DNA from: Cladocopium goreaui
Taxonomy: Eukaryota; Sar; Dinophyceae; Suessiales; Symbiodiniaceae
Assembly: GCA_947184155.2 (NCBI GenBank)
Contig: CAMXCT020000513.1
Coordinates: 411,453 to 475,452 of the forward strand
Direction: 5' to 3'
DNA: 64,000 nucleotides
Position 1 is the stretch's first letter. Each line of letters begins with the position of its first letter. Made by a program: the position numbers and the translations under genes. Below the pieces are notes generated by a model. It searched no databases and was not told the DNA's origin. It saw nothing but the letters and a program-made list of their open reading frames with translations. Shown in pieces: positions 1-11,900 of the stretch.

Positions 1-50
1 ATTGTGAAGTCAGAGAGAATTGAAGTAGTCAAACTGAGTCAAACCATTAA
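1..50 (+). other. 3' flank of an upstream family copy (partial)
   Basis: The first ~40 bases resemble the sequence starting at 49,250, which lies downstream of the stop codon of family copy II (shared start ATTGTGAAGTCAG, then a diverged AGTAGTCA/AGCAGTCA stretch). A weaker match follows copy I near 36,057. The simplest reading is that another copy of the tandem family ends just before this window. Only flanking sequence is visible, not coding. Confidence 0.45.
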
Positions 51-394
51 TGTTCACGTGCTATTAATTACCCCGAAACATGATAGGCATCAAACAAATA
101 TATTGAGGCCAAACGATGGCCTGGGGTCCCTGGAAATTTTCCAGCCCGAGTGGCGTTGGTCATGTACTGTACCTGTCTTGATTCATGTCCAGCTTTGCTG
201 ATTGTTGTGTGGATCCTACTGGATTGGTCAGGGCCACTTGGATTTTGACGGGTGCTGCTGTTGTTTCGCCGTTTCTCCAGAATTAGGTGGTGTTCAGGGT
301 GTCTTTTGGGAGTGTTTTGCAGGGTAATGTACCAGGTCGCAAATGGGTGACGCTGGGGTATCGATCCCCCCCTGGTCCGTGATATTGCGGCTAA
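51..394. other. Unassigned sequence
   Basis: No exon with family similarity, RNA gene or clear repeat was recognised here. Short open frames exist on both strands but lack recognisable motifs. Confidence 0.3.
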
Positions 395-795
395 ATAGGC
401 AGACAAATATTGGGGCTAAATAAGTAGACAAATAGATCAATAGATAGGCACATGGATACACAGATAGATAGATGTGTAAGTAGATGAAAAGAAAGATCGG
501 TAGATAGATGGAGGGATAGATCGCTAGAAATGAGACATGGAGAGGTAGAGAGGTGTGAGAGAGAGATCGATGGATGGATAGATGGATGGATGGATGGATG
601 GATAGATAGATAGATAGATGGAGAGTAGATCGAGAGAGGGAATTTATCGATAGCTAGATCGATAGAAAGATCGATCGATAGATGGATAGACAAACAGATA
701 GATAGATATCTAGATAGCTAGATGGCTAGATCGATAGATCGATAGATAGATAGATAGACAGATAGATAGATAGATAGATAGATAGATGGACAGAG
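395..795. repeat. GATA/GATG microsatellite tract
   Basis: About 400 bp built from GATA, GATG and GATC tetranucleotides with interruptions. The reverse strand stays open for 100 codons only because of the repeat (Ser/Ile/Leu-rich), so it is not called as a gene. Confidence 0.9.
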
Positions 796-1544
796 GTCAA
801 AGAACTTTGTTGGCAGCAAGCTTCAATGACAAGCTGACATAGAGCTATGCCGCTCCTTTTGCTTGAGAGACTGTGTTTTGCGCTGGCAGTTGGTAGTTAT
901 GCTTGCAGACTTTGAGTGGGAGAAGGGGCCGTAGAGACGGGTACTATCCAGGCTGCGCTTTGAGAGACAGCGGCAAATGCGATGTGGTTTGCTGAACGTG
1001 GACCGTCATGTCATCTGTCTTGTGCTACAAGCGTATGACAGCTAGAGAGCTAGATGTGAGATGGAGACATGGACAAGTGGATAAAGGCGTCCGCATATGG
1101 TGAGAACAAGAAACATGACAGATGTAATGCTAAGGAGAAGCGGCAGAATCAAAGCCGGCCTTGAAGAACGCATGCAGATTTTGTATTTTGTTAAGGAAAA
1201 GATTACAGAGGCAATGATAAGCAGATGCTGCGGTCTAACAGAACTGTAGCAGAGCAGGACATTTCCTTTTGGCCTTTGGCAGCTCTGCTATGGAATAGTG
1301 TCAGTGTCACATGCGATATCGTTTGCAGACCGTGGACCGTAACGTCATCAGACCGTGGACCGTAACGTCATCTGTTTCTGACGATACACGTTGATACAAC
1401 TGGGATCATCTGGGATCGTGGAAAAATACCATGGTCCGTGGCAGATACTTTTGCGAAGTACAGAACGCTATCATCGTGCAGCGTACAAATGGATATGGAA
1501 ACAGAAACCAAGAACCAAATCTAGAGTCTGCATGTTTAGATCAC
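796..1544. other. Unassigned sequence
   Basis: Nothing recognised apart from a short direct repeat at about 1,325-1,370 (GACCGTGGACCGTAACGTCATC given twice). No supported exon. Confidence 0.3.
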
Positions 1545-1890
1545 GGCCATGTTAAGCCGTGTTAGGCCTATGTGGGACCTACGTTAGGCTTATGTTGGTC
1601 CATGTTGGGCTCTTAGACGCCATGTTGGGGCCATATTCGTGCCATGTTGAGCTTATGTTAAGCCAAGAACGGCGTGTTCCTTTTGAGCCTTTACCCGGCC
1701 CAAAAGGAACACATCTTTTTTGGATCATGTCGGGGCCATGTTGGGCGTATACGGAGCCTATATGAGCCTATGTTGGGCCTATGTTGATCCCATGTTAGGC
1801 TCTTGGAGGCTATGTTGGGGCCATGTTCGAGCCGTGTTGGGCTTATGTTCAGCCAAGAATGGCGTGTTCCTTTTAAGAACTCCAATTTTG
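1545..1890. repeat. Degenerate CATGTTGGGCC minisatellite with a ~197-bp duplication
   Basis: Short degenerate units (CATGTTGGGCC / TTATGTTAGGC) fill the interval. At a larger scale the stretch from about 1,590 to 1,690 recurs at about 1,787-1,885, both ending in the shared AGCCAAGAA(C/T)GGCGTGTTCC. This is a nested tandem duplication; open frames crossing it are by-products. Confidence 0.75.
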
Positions 1891-2184
1891 AAGGTGTTAC
1901 GCGCTGGAATTGGCTGCGGCAGGGTATCGATTCCCCCTCCGTCCGGTTTCTAGCCAGTGAAACAAATAGATGGAGAAAAGTATATTGCTCGAGAGACTGA
2001 AGATACGTAAGCCACCCCAGAGTGTTTGCCACAAAACTTTCTGTGCAGTTGGGGCTACGCCACAAGTGGAGGATTTCAATGTTGAAGGTCTTACACGCCG
2101 GCAATTTGCTGTGAGCAGGGGTTTTCATTATCAGAGCTGGCTTTCGTTCCTCCCTTCTCAGGTTAAGGCGTGCACATGATATGC
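1891..2184. other. Unassigned sequence
   Basis: No supported feature. Several small overlapping open frames on both strands, none with recognisable similarity. Confidence 0.25.
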
Positions 2185-3330
2185 ATAGATGGGACAGGTT
2201 CCAGGTCATGTTTCAATCCTCCTAAGTTATCGGCGCAGCATTTGGCGCTCGGCATTTCTCAGAGGCTCCCCTGAGCTGCGAAATGGCAAGTGCCGCTGTG
2301 AAGTTACCCCCTCCAGGAGCCCCGGAACCATTCAAAGCCATTCGCGTCTAGTGCGTCGTACCGATTGGGTAAAAGATGGTGGATACGTGTATGATGTGTG
2401 CCCATGCGTTTATATGGATGTAAATTTGTACGGATACTGGACAAGTAATGAGTTGGTGAGTGTTCCCTTTCGTGGACGGCTCTCTTGCGAGCTTTGTGTG
2501 ACAGTTGCATCATCCTTTGCAGCACCAGGGGTTTCTTTGCTTTTGCAGCCCAAGGGCCGGTCAAACTTGCGCCAGAAACAATAGCCTGACATGATGGACC
2601 CTGAAGAATTTTGGTGTTGGTATGTACCAACAGGCAAACACCAGTGTCAGAATTGACCATGACTGGGGAAACTTTGGGCAGATCAGCCCTTCAGCAGCAC
2701 GGGGCTATCAGACAGCAATCGGCTACACCAAGCCCCGCCTCAACCGCCAGGTGTTCTGTGATAAGATCTTGTTGAGATCCTGCTGAAATCTTCTTAGAAT
2801 CTCTCAGAGGTCCTTCTGTGAAGGCCTCCAAGATCCTCCAAGACATCGTGCTAGAGGTGCTTGTGCGAAGGCTCTTGTGGCATGCTCTTTGTCAATATCT
2901 CGCCAGATCTTCTGCAAGGTCTTTCCATGCCTATCAGCCTATGGTAATCTTGTGACACTCTCGTAGCGATCCTGGCATTGAGATCTTGTAGAGGTCTTTG
3001 TACGAAGATCTTGCGGAGATCCTGGCCAATCCCCTTCGAATCTTTTTCGTCTTTGAGAGGTCCTTCTGTGTCGGCTTCGAAGACATCTAGAGGTGCTTGT
3101 GTGAAAGGCGGCTCTTGTGTCATGCTCTTGGGGTTCTTGTTTGAAGATCTTCTGAGATCCTCCACCAGGTCCTTCTGTGTCTATGACGATCTTGCGAGAT
3201 TCCGCCAGGGTTCCCGGTATGAAGATCTTGTAGGAGGTTCTTGTCTAAAGGTTTTGTCAGCAGGTGTTCCCACCAACACTTTGGGACCTCTTGCTGGGAT
3301 AATTTGTGCTGCGAGATTCCAGGGATGAGA
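2185..3330 (+). repeat. Dispersed long repeat, copy A
   Basis: Collinear over about 1.1 kb with 36,180-37,340 and in part with 37,378-37,985. Shared landmarks in order: GAGCTGCGAAATGGCAAGTG; a stretch with TGGTGAGTGTTCCC; a block with GGTCAAAC(T/A)(T/G)GCGCCAGAA; CACCAAGCCCCGC; then degenerate copies of a unit rich in GAAGATCTTG and GAGATCCTG. Copies A and B then run into a block with TTTGGCCCAAGA that also occurs at about 45,120. In copy A this leads straight into the first recognised exon of family copy I, so it may be 5' flank or an intron of that gene rather than an independent transposon. Confidence 0.7.
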
Positions 3331-3455
3331 CATGATGAGACCAGCTAGTTTTTACTTGGAATTGCCGTTGGCAAGCAGTTTCCCTCACATGGCTTTGGCC
3401 CAAGACGAGAGTGGTTTGGTGGCCAACCCTTTTCAACGGTGTAGCATGACTGAAG

Positions 3456-4139
3456 ATCACAGCGACTGGCTGAATTTTGCGGCTTCCTGTATGTCCGATG
3501 TACAGTGGGAGGTGGCTGCAATCCGACCAGAAGCAGTGCTCTCGCATCGCTCGTGCCCTTGGGGTGGCCATTTGATCAAGTTGGAGGCAAAGACACTTAG
3601 TCAATTTTTCGCCATCCCAGTGATTGCCACCCCTGAAGGTACATGTTCGCTTTCTCATGTTTTCCCAGCAAACTTGCGATACCGTCAGCCCTGAATTAAG
3701 TGACTTTGGTTGACCAATTCAATCATACTGGAGCACTGTGCCTTAGGGCCATAGGGTTCACCAAAAAAATCGGGGGACACACATGGACACCCAACTGTTC
3801 TTTGTACATGCTGGGTGAACCAGCTTCTCCTCCTCATTGGCGCACCGGAAAACGCTTACAGGAAACATTCCTCCTGTGGCTGGTAAATCAGCGTAAATCC
3901 CCGGTTTCTTTTTGATTTTCGCCGAGACCGAGTGACCTGAGGAATGTCTTCATCCAGAATGCTCCCGCAGATCCTGCCAATCTGTTTGTACGCCCTGAAG
4001 TGCGGGATATGTCTCCGGGGAAGTCCAGGGCGGACTTCTCGTGGCGGTGCCTGGAGACTTACGCGCCCGGAGATGCCTTGGTGGAGTGTACCAATTGCTG
4101 GTCCACGCGCTTATTCTCGGTGCCTCGGAAGGGACCGTG
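3456..4139 (+). CDS. Uncharacterised tandem family, copy I, exons 1-2 (5' part)
   Basis: Two exons, about 3,456-3,600 and 3,942-4,139, are paralogous to exons of copies II and III. Exon 1 reads HSDWLNFAASCMSDVQWEV then VLSHRSCPWGGHLIK. Exon 2 reads NVFIQNAPADPANLFVRPEV then SWRCLETYAPGDALVECTN. Copy II has the same two exons at 45,195-45,339 and 46,980-47,187. Function unknown: no catalytic motif recognised, apparently a dinoflagellate-type protein. The first ~30 bases of the following intron also match copy II (AGGGACC.TGG), but the next exon is not found until 33,134, beyond an antisense gene. Boundaries are approximate because exon phases between exons 1 and 2 were not fully reconciled. 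It could be a split functional gene or a broken copy. Confidence 0.65.
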
Positions 4140-4179
4140 GAACAATTTGTTAATGGAGGGGCGCGTGTGCCAATTTTCA

Positions 4180-4490
4180 TAGACTCTATGCATGTGTATA
4201 ACTATAACTGTGTATGATTTTGTTTGTATATATAACTGTAACGAATTCCGGCATAATAATAACAACAATAATAGCAATAATACTGACAATCAGAATAATT
4301 ATTAACAATATATAAGAACTAGAACAATAGTAATTATTAATGAAAATGGTAACAATAACAGCAATAACAACTACAGCAATAACAACTACAGCAATAACAG
4401 TACTAAATAAATAAATGCACACACACACACATATATATACATACAATTATATACATATAAATGTAATAATGATATATATATAAAATTAGG
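4180..4490. repeat. AT-rich low-complexity tract (AATAAC/AGCAATA)
   Basis: Runs of AACAATAAT, ACAGCAATAACAACT and CACACATATATA. It lies just after copy I exon 2, between that exon and the end of the antisense gene. Open frames on the minus strand here are Ile/Val-rich by-products. Confidence 0.85.
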
Positions 4491-4934
4491 TCATTCAAAG
4501 CAGGTCTCTACCCAAACCCAACCAGGTCTCCACATGTTCATCTTTGGAGCAGCCATTTTGCTCATTAGTTTACCCTAACCTATTAGGCATTGGTCAAAGG
4601 AAATGTTATAGCAAGGGGCCACAAACAACATCAGAGGTTAAGATCAAAAATCATCATGGTACATCTAATTTTTATGGAGTTGTCATTTTACTTTTTTGAT
4701 CACTGAGCTATGTGCTCTGCTGTGCTGTGGTTTTCCCTGGTGCATTGTGCCAGCAAGCGCAACTTTTTTCAAGCATCTCGGCTTCAGGGGGTCATGCCCC
4801 TGGGTTCAATTTGGGCACAGGCAAACCCAAAATCACACCTCAGATTCTTCAAGTTTTTTAAGGTGACCTCAAACTTTTACATTGAACTATGAGTTTGCCT
4901 CAGGGGGCATTTCTGTTGATGCCAGTATAGAATC
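4491..4934. other. Unassigned sequence, 3' of the long minus-strand gene
   Basis: Probably the 3' UTR and flank of the minus-strand gene that stops at 4,935. No further exon or repeat recognised. Confidence 0.3.
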
Positions 4935-7900
4935 CTAGAGTCCCAAGCGGTCGACTTCCTCTTTGGCCATTTTTTTGGCAAGTTCACGGTCTTTATGCTT
5001 CGAGTACACTTGCCTGTACACCCGGCTGTAGACACGGTTCCGTGTTGCAGGCTTGTAGCCATCCTTAGATTGTTCTGCACACAGAAGTATTGTATCAGTG
5101 GGAGATCAGCATATTATTAATTCCAATTTCCTAAAATTTATTGGGCCATGGGGTCCTAAATATATCATCCAAAATTGCTCAAAGTCCTTTGATATGGCTT
5201 GAAAGTTGAAACCATGCAGAAAAGAAGGGCCAAGTAGCCGATCCCTTCTCCTCATTCTCTTCTTCTTTCTTGCCCTTGTCTGCATTTTTCTTCGGACTTG
5301 TTTTTTTCTTCGGGGCTGCCTTCGCCTTTCCTTTTGGAACTGCTTTTGCTCGGGCATATGTCGTTGCCTTCACCTGCTTGCCAACCACTTTTGTCTTCGG
5401 ACTTGCTTTCGGCTTTGCTTTCGACTTTGCTTTGGACTTAGAGGCTGTTTTCGGATTCTTTTGGGAAGTGGGTGCCTTTGCTTCTGGAGTCTGCGCTTCA
5501 AGTCTCTGCCCACGCTCCTCAAGATTTACCAGGGTTTTAAAATTTATAACCATTAAACATTGCAAAGAAACCTATACAACATTTTCTACTTGTGAGGGCA
5601 ACATAGCTGCTGGAACTTCCTGTCATACAAACATGTTTATATGGCTTGCATACACAAGAAAAAACAATAATATTAATTTTTTGGAACTTCAGTCCTCAGA
5701 ACTGCCATGCGAGACCATGTCAGGTTCTTGATGTCCACCAAGATCCTTTGTAGCATCAGCAGGCAGAGGTTCCTGTCCAGCTGGGGCTAGCTCCTGCAGT
5801 TTTTGTTTGCAAAATGGAAAGCCTGCCTTCTAAACAATTCTGAAAAAAATGTTTTGTCTACAACAATGGTGTCCTCGTCCCTCATGCCACCTTCTTCAAG
5901 TCGGAGGGTCTTTTGGGAGTCCGGGGAGTCAAACACAGTCTTTTCTGTCGCTGGGGAGATCATCTCGAAGTCAGAGCTAGTGAACAGGGTGCCATTTGCA
6001 AACTTTTCCTGGGTCTCAAAAGCTTCTTGTACTTCATCATGCCCTATGGAGTCAGCAGTTGCAGTGGTGATGTAAGAATCAATGAGCTTGCCCAGCTTGT
6101 CCACAGTCTCCTCCCCCATGTTTGGAATGAATGTTTCCTATCTAATTTTAACCACTATGTGCCAAGTCACCCAAATAAAATAATTACATTTAAGTGCTCC
6201 AACTATCTATCCCATGTCACCCCTGTCCTTTTTTGGATACCTGGTCTTCTCTGCCTTTGAGCCATCATGATCTGATGGCTCACCCAAGCTGCCGGCAACA
6301 TCCAACGTCTTGGAGGCCACCTGCCAATGAGTGACAATATTAAGTCGAAAAGATTTCACATGATGTTGATGCATAAACAAACAAAGCAGTAGTAGGGTCA
6401 GTAGTCACAAATAAAAAAGCTGTGACCAAGTCGAACAAATGAGCTGCTGCACTGCTAGTTTCTGGCACTGCTGTGTCCACAAAGCTGTGGGAACGCTGAA
6501 GCCCCTTGCCACCCTTCTCATCCTCAAAGCACTTTGTGCCAACCTTCTCATCATTGAAGCCCTTTGAGCCACCCTTCTCACCCTCAACGCCCTTTGTGCC
6601 AACCTTCTCATCATTGAAGCCCTTTGAGCCACCCTTCTCACCCTCAACGCCCTTTGTGCCAACCTTCTCATCCTTGAAGCCCTTTGAGCGACCCTTGTCA
6701 CCCTCAACACCCTTCGAGCTAACCTTCTCATCCTCAACGCCCTTCGAGCTAACCTTCTCATCCTCAAAGCCCTTTGGGCCAACCTTCTCATCCTTGAAGC
6801 CCTTTGGGCCAACCTTCTCATCCTTGAAGCCCTTTGGGCCAACCTTCTCATCCTCAGAGCCCTTTGGGCCACCCTTGTCATCCTTAAAGGTCTTTGAGCC
6901 AACCTCATCATCATCTGAGACAACAGCAGCATCCTCTGAATCACCATGCTTGCGCTTTCCACCACTGTGCTTCTTCTTGCGGGGTTCCTTCTCGGTCTTA
7001 TCCTGGACACACAAATCACCAACAGTTCCAGTGAAACATGTACCAACAGAGGCACACAACAACAAGCATTCCAAGAGTAAAAAGCACAACTTGAAAAGCT
7101 ACAAAAGGTCCACTGGGCTTTTTTGACATACATAAAACACATCAGATATTGGCAAATTGTGGCACTCCTGCTTCTTCTTGTGTTGCTTTCCATCTCCATC
7201 ATCCTTCTTGCGTCTTTTGCTTTTTTTTTATCACCTCCACCTTCACCTTCATCTGCATCAGGATCACTATGGTCATCACCATCGCCTCTTTGAAAGTCGT
7301 CGAACATACCATCAAACTCGTCTTTCTTGAACTTTTTTGCTGCAGGCCTCTTCAAAGTCTTTGGGGGGTCTTCATCATCATTCGTTTCATTTTTTGGTGT
7401 CTTTCCCCTGGGTTTTTTGATTTTGGGCTCATCACTTTCATCCTTTGGTTCTTTTCCTAACTTCTTTTCTTCAGATGCCCTCTCATCTGAAGAACTTGCC
7501 AGCTCACAGCGCTGAAGCAAAGACGGTGCTGCACCTGTGGCAAGTTTGGGGTCCCATTTCTGTTTTCCAAAAGTTTCAAGTTGAAAACCAGCTTTGCAAA
7601 AAGCTTTGCAAAAAAGAAAAATAGCACAGCTATGATAAAAAGCTAGGCACGGCTGGAAGCAGGTTTGGCTGAAGCCTTTGGTGTAGTCTGTGAGGAAGAA
7701 GCCTTTGGCACCACACTCAATAGGCTCTGGTAGCTCTCAAGTTCAAACCGAGGTGTAACTGTAGCACACCCCTGGTAGCCAACCCCCAAGGTCCGGGATG
7801 GTGTCCCCATGACACCACAAAGCAGGGCTAAGATCCTTTTGGTGTTGGATTTCTTGAGCCCATGAATGCAAAGGGTGCATCTTAAAATTGGTGGGCTCAT

Positions 7901-8980
7901 GTCCACCTGATATTCATAGAAGAGTGGGTTTCCAATAATGCAGGGTACCCCAAAATAGATAGTACAGTTCATTGTCTCAGTGAAAATCCCACCAAAAAAG
8001 AATATATTTTAGGGTACCTCCATTTTAGGAAATTTCCATATAAACATCAACAATTTGACAATGTATAGACACTGGTATGTTAAGGATATGATCTGCAAAT
8101 TGTAAGTTTTCCACATATATTGCTAAATCACTAGATGGTAACAGCCAAGGGTCTATGACTACCAATCAGCGCACCAAGATGCAATCTATTGCAACCACGA
8201 AGATTGATGGTTTCGTGAAACCATGGGGCAGTTTTACCCCCAAACCAGCCAAGCATTCATTCCTTGGCACCCCAAATGCACTGCTTGCAGTGCAAAACAC
8301 TACACTAATGGCCTCAACCATGACCGGTGTTGTCACCAGTTTTCATCCAAAAACCTTTGCCTGAAGCTATCCCACAAATCATTTTAAGACGCGACTGCCT
8401 CAAAAGTTGGCTGCTAAATATGCTGAATGATTGTAGTTTAGATGTTCAAAATTCAATATGTTTCGAACATTGGGATCCTTCAGTTTCCAGGCCACCAACT
8501 AAAAGAGTTGATACATCTCATCCATCTTCCCCTCAAAGGTGTGGACCAACATTGCCACAGGTCGAATCGGCACCAAATCCTTGCCACTTCCGCTTTGGTC
8601 TGGCTGAAGCCTGGCATCCATGGAGGGCAAAGTGGAGCAAAGTGGCATCAGGTTTTTGATGATCACAAAACACAACCCCATGAAAAAATGAATCATGTTT
8701 TTGATGATCAAAACATCAAATTGGCAGAAATAACCTCACTGTAGTTCACTGTTGGATGTGTTGGTTTTGTGGGCTAAGAGGTTTGTTTACTATTTGCCAA
8801 ATGATCAGTGTAAATTGAAATATTTGAAATATGCTATGATCGGCTGTTTGGTTGATTTGGGGTCCCATATTTTTTTCAGCAGCCAAAGGCCTCAACCGCC
8901 ATGAGATTTTCAGATTCTCAGAGGTGCGTAGCTTTGTCAGCATAAGCTTGGCACCAAATGTCATAGCTGAGCAAGATGCC
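4935..8980 (-). CDS. C-terminal part of the long gene: Lys/Glu-rich repeats and basic tail
   Basis: Probable exons (-): around 8,500-8,620 and 8,860-8,980 (uncertain), ~7,665-7,870, ~7,165-7,534, ~6,440-7,002, 6,241-6,320, ~5,800-6,118, ~5,700-5,795, ~5,240-5,520, 4,935-5,074. The 7,534 exon is Lys/Glu/Asp-rich (LKRPAAKKFKKDEFDG). The 7,002 exon carries about thirteen copies of a 10-residue repeat of the type KGFKDEKVGP. The ~5,500 exon is Lys/Ala/Pro-rich (SKSKAKSKAKPKAS), like a nucleic-acid-binding or linker-histone-type tail. The last exon reads RNRVYSRVYRQVYSKHKDRE then LAKKMAKEEVDRLGL and stops at TAG. Such basic tails suit a nuclear, chromatin-associated protein, which is an inference. 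The last junction needs a GA donor. Confidence 0.6.
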
Positions 8981-11900
8981 TAGGAACTGAACTGCTTAAA
9001 GAAAAATGGTTTCAAACATTGTTCAACTTAAAAACATTGTAGAACAAAAACAACAATGATGCAAGAATATGGAAGATTATGGGGTTCACAGGTTGGCTCA
9101 GAAGAAACAAAAATAGAGAGGATGATGAAAGATGTGGTTGAACCCTTGAGCCCACCTTCTTTCTCTTGCTTTCCTTGGGCTGGTCGAGGACAAAGCACAC
9201 TTTCTTCTGCGAGGTAAATGTGATGTCATTCGACCCCTCCTGTTTGTCCAGCGAATGCATGGACAATTTCACATTGACCTCCCCTGCATTTTCCAAATCC
9301 TTGATGGCCTCTTTGTAGGTCAGCACCTGCAGTTTACTTCCACCCCCATGTTCTCAGAATGAACAAAAGCAAACTAAAAAAATGGGAACACCTGTAAAAC
9401 AATGATACCCAGACGTTTGTCACAAAAAATTGGTGGTCATTTGTACCCAAGCACCTTGCCCCAAATGTCCAATGCCTTCATATGTTGGGGCAGGCGACGG
9501 TCAGGTTCCAAGATGCAGAACTCAGAGGCTAGGGCAATTTTGTAGCCAAGCCAACGCCCTGTCACATCGCTTTGCACATCCATTGCTTCAGGACCCTCAA
9601 CAAAATCGCCTGATCCAAAGCCGAACAATTCGATTGGCCCCTTCACCTGGAAGCTTTCCTTCCTGTTGTCATTGCCACAAATCCACAGGGACTCTTGCTG
9701 AGAGTCATACACCAAGCGAAAGCCCCCACACGACAGTGCAAGCCTCAGGGAAAAATCAAACCACAGGACCCCATCCTAACCCATGATTTGGTGGCTGGGT
9801 ACCATGTCATAAGCCTGAACTAACTTAGAAAATATGTTTCAAATAAGATCAAAGGAGCTTGTCAGCAATGTTTGCCTCATGTTCAGCCACTTTGACACTA
9901 CTATCGATGCGGATCCTCTTGGACTCACTTGTGGCTGCATCGCCTCAATGTTGGAAGCAACCCTTGACACCTACTATCCCCCCAAAAAGAAAGTAAAAAC
10001 AAACACACATGTCCCAGTCACTGCTGCCCCCTGACGGAGCCGCATCAGATGCTCCACGCTTGATGCCATGTGGATTGTACTTTTTGTTGTGGGCCTCCAC
10101 CAAGTCAGCCACCTGCAACTGGAATGTGTCAATGCCAGACCAGTAGTCCACCAGGTTCTGCTTGATGGCCAGACCATTTGGCACTGCAACGCAAACTTGG
10201 AAGTCTGGCATGGCTACTTCATTGGCACTGTTCTTCAGATCTTGCACCACGCTTTCAAAGCATGGAAGCCCTGGCAACTTGAGCGATCCACTTCTGCACA
10301 TCGAGTAAGCTTTCTGGCCAACCACCGACGCACAATAGGCAGTGTCAGTGTGGCTGTGGCATGCAGTTGAGCATGCCCACTTCTTGCCTGGAACCCCAAA
10401 AAGCATTGAGGAATAAAACATGCACAAGAACTTTGAGCAACCAGCCAATTCCCACAGATGAAACATTACAAACGCCCAGCTCCCACACCCAATTCCCACA
10501 CAGTCCTCCTGCCAACTGTCCCATGGCATATGATGCTGGCCAGCCATCGAAGCCCAACAGATCAATCACCACATTGGATGTGTCCTCATCCATCGGGCTC
10601 AGCAAACCAGATGTGACCTTCTCAACGATGCTCATCCCACCAAGGTGCTGCAGGGTAAAAGCAGTGTGACTTTGAAGCAACAAATCTTGTAAGTTTAACC
10701 ATTTTAAACCAATTTGGGAAAACATACGTAATCTCTTTAGGCTAGACTGCCTGTTTGAGCTCCTGCACCCGTGTCAAACGGCCATCTGTTGCGAAGCGGC
10801 CATTGTTGCGCTCCACCTTCATCATTTCATTCCTAGCATGCAGCTATGTGCTGATAGCATAAATTATTGAAATAGTGCTATGGAATCTGACCCCTTTCTT
10901 GAAAGCATCTTGGCCAAAACTGAGCCAGGGAACCTTGGCAGCATGCTCACTGAAGAGACCACGCCACTCTTGTAGAGAGCACTCTTCAAGAAGCAGTTTC
11001 CCTTGTCTTTGCTGGTGATCATGAGGGCAGAATGATATCCTTCTCTGGTGCCATAGACAGTCGTGGGCTCGAAGAAGACAGACACTGGGCGGACCTGGGC
11101 CAACAAGGATGCTACACAGAAGCATGCTGCAAAACAAACCCACCACTATTGCAAACAAGTTGAGATTTGAACAGATCAAATCTAGCTGATGGTATTTGCT
11201 GCACAAAATCTCAATCTGTAAAGTTGTTAAAGCACCATGCCTTGAGATCTCTCTGGGCATCCATGAATGTGCACTGCAACTTGTATCGGAAGTCACGCAA
11301 GATCGCATCTGCAGAGGTGTGTGCTGCTGGATCTTCCTCTGCTTCTGCGTCACTTCCTGCTTTGTAGCTTTATCTTTTTTTTATTTGTTTGGGAGCCCGT
11401 TTCAACATAAAACATCAAAAGCTAACAGCAGCTGATTTTTTAAAACTATAGTCCTTCTTCTTGCTTCTTCACTGCACCCTGATCATCCTCCTCTCTGTCT
11501 TCATCTGCCTCATCCTTCTCTTCTTTCCTGACTGGACATCCCAACCATTTTTTGGGATTTGGTCTGACCAAGTAAATGCAAAGTATATCAAAGTATGAAC
11601 ACCAAATTTAGCCAAGCCACTTGGGAGAGCTCCGCAAATCTTGTGCCCTGTTTGGCAAAAGCACAAAAGCAACGGAAGTCCTTGGGAAGGCATGCAGGAA
11701 TTGTTGGACTTGTTCCACAGTGAAGAGGATCTTCTTTCCAGGCACTACACCTGCAGCAACATAGTTCACCCACAGCATGATGCGCTCGCTGTCAGGGCGA
11801 CGGATGCCAGAGCCGAAAGAGGTGAGTATCTCCTGGAGCCAGGGTTCATTCTTTGCAGCGAAGGTCGAAGCTTCTGCATCAGCTTCAACTCCTATTGTGG

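Noticed and set aside
6405..7520. Arg-rich (MRRLAQRA)n protein on the minus strand
   Set aside because: It is the wrong frame of the 30-bp repeat exon; the Lys/Glu frame joins flanking exons in phase.
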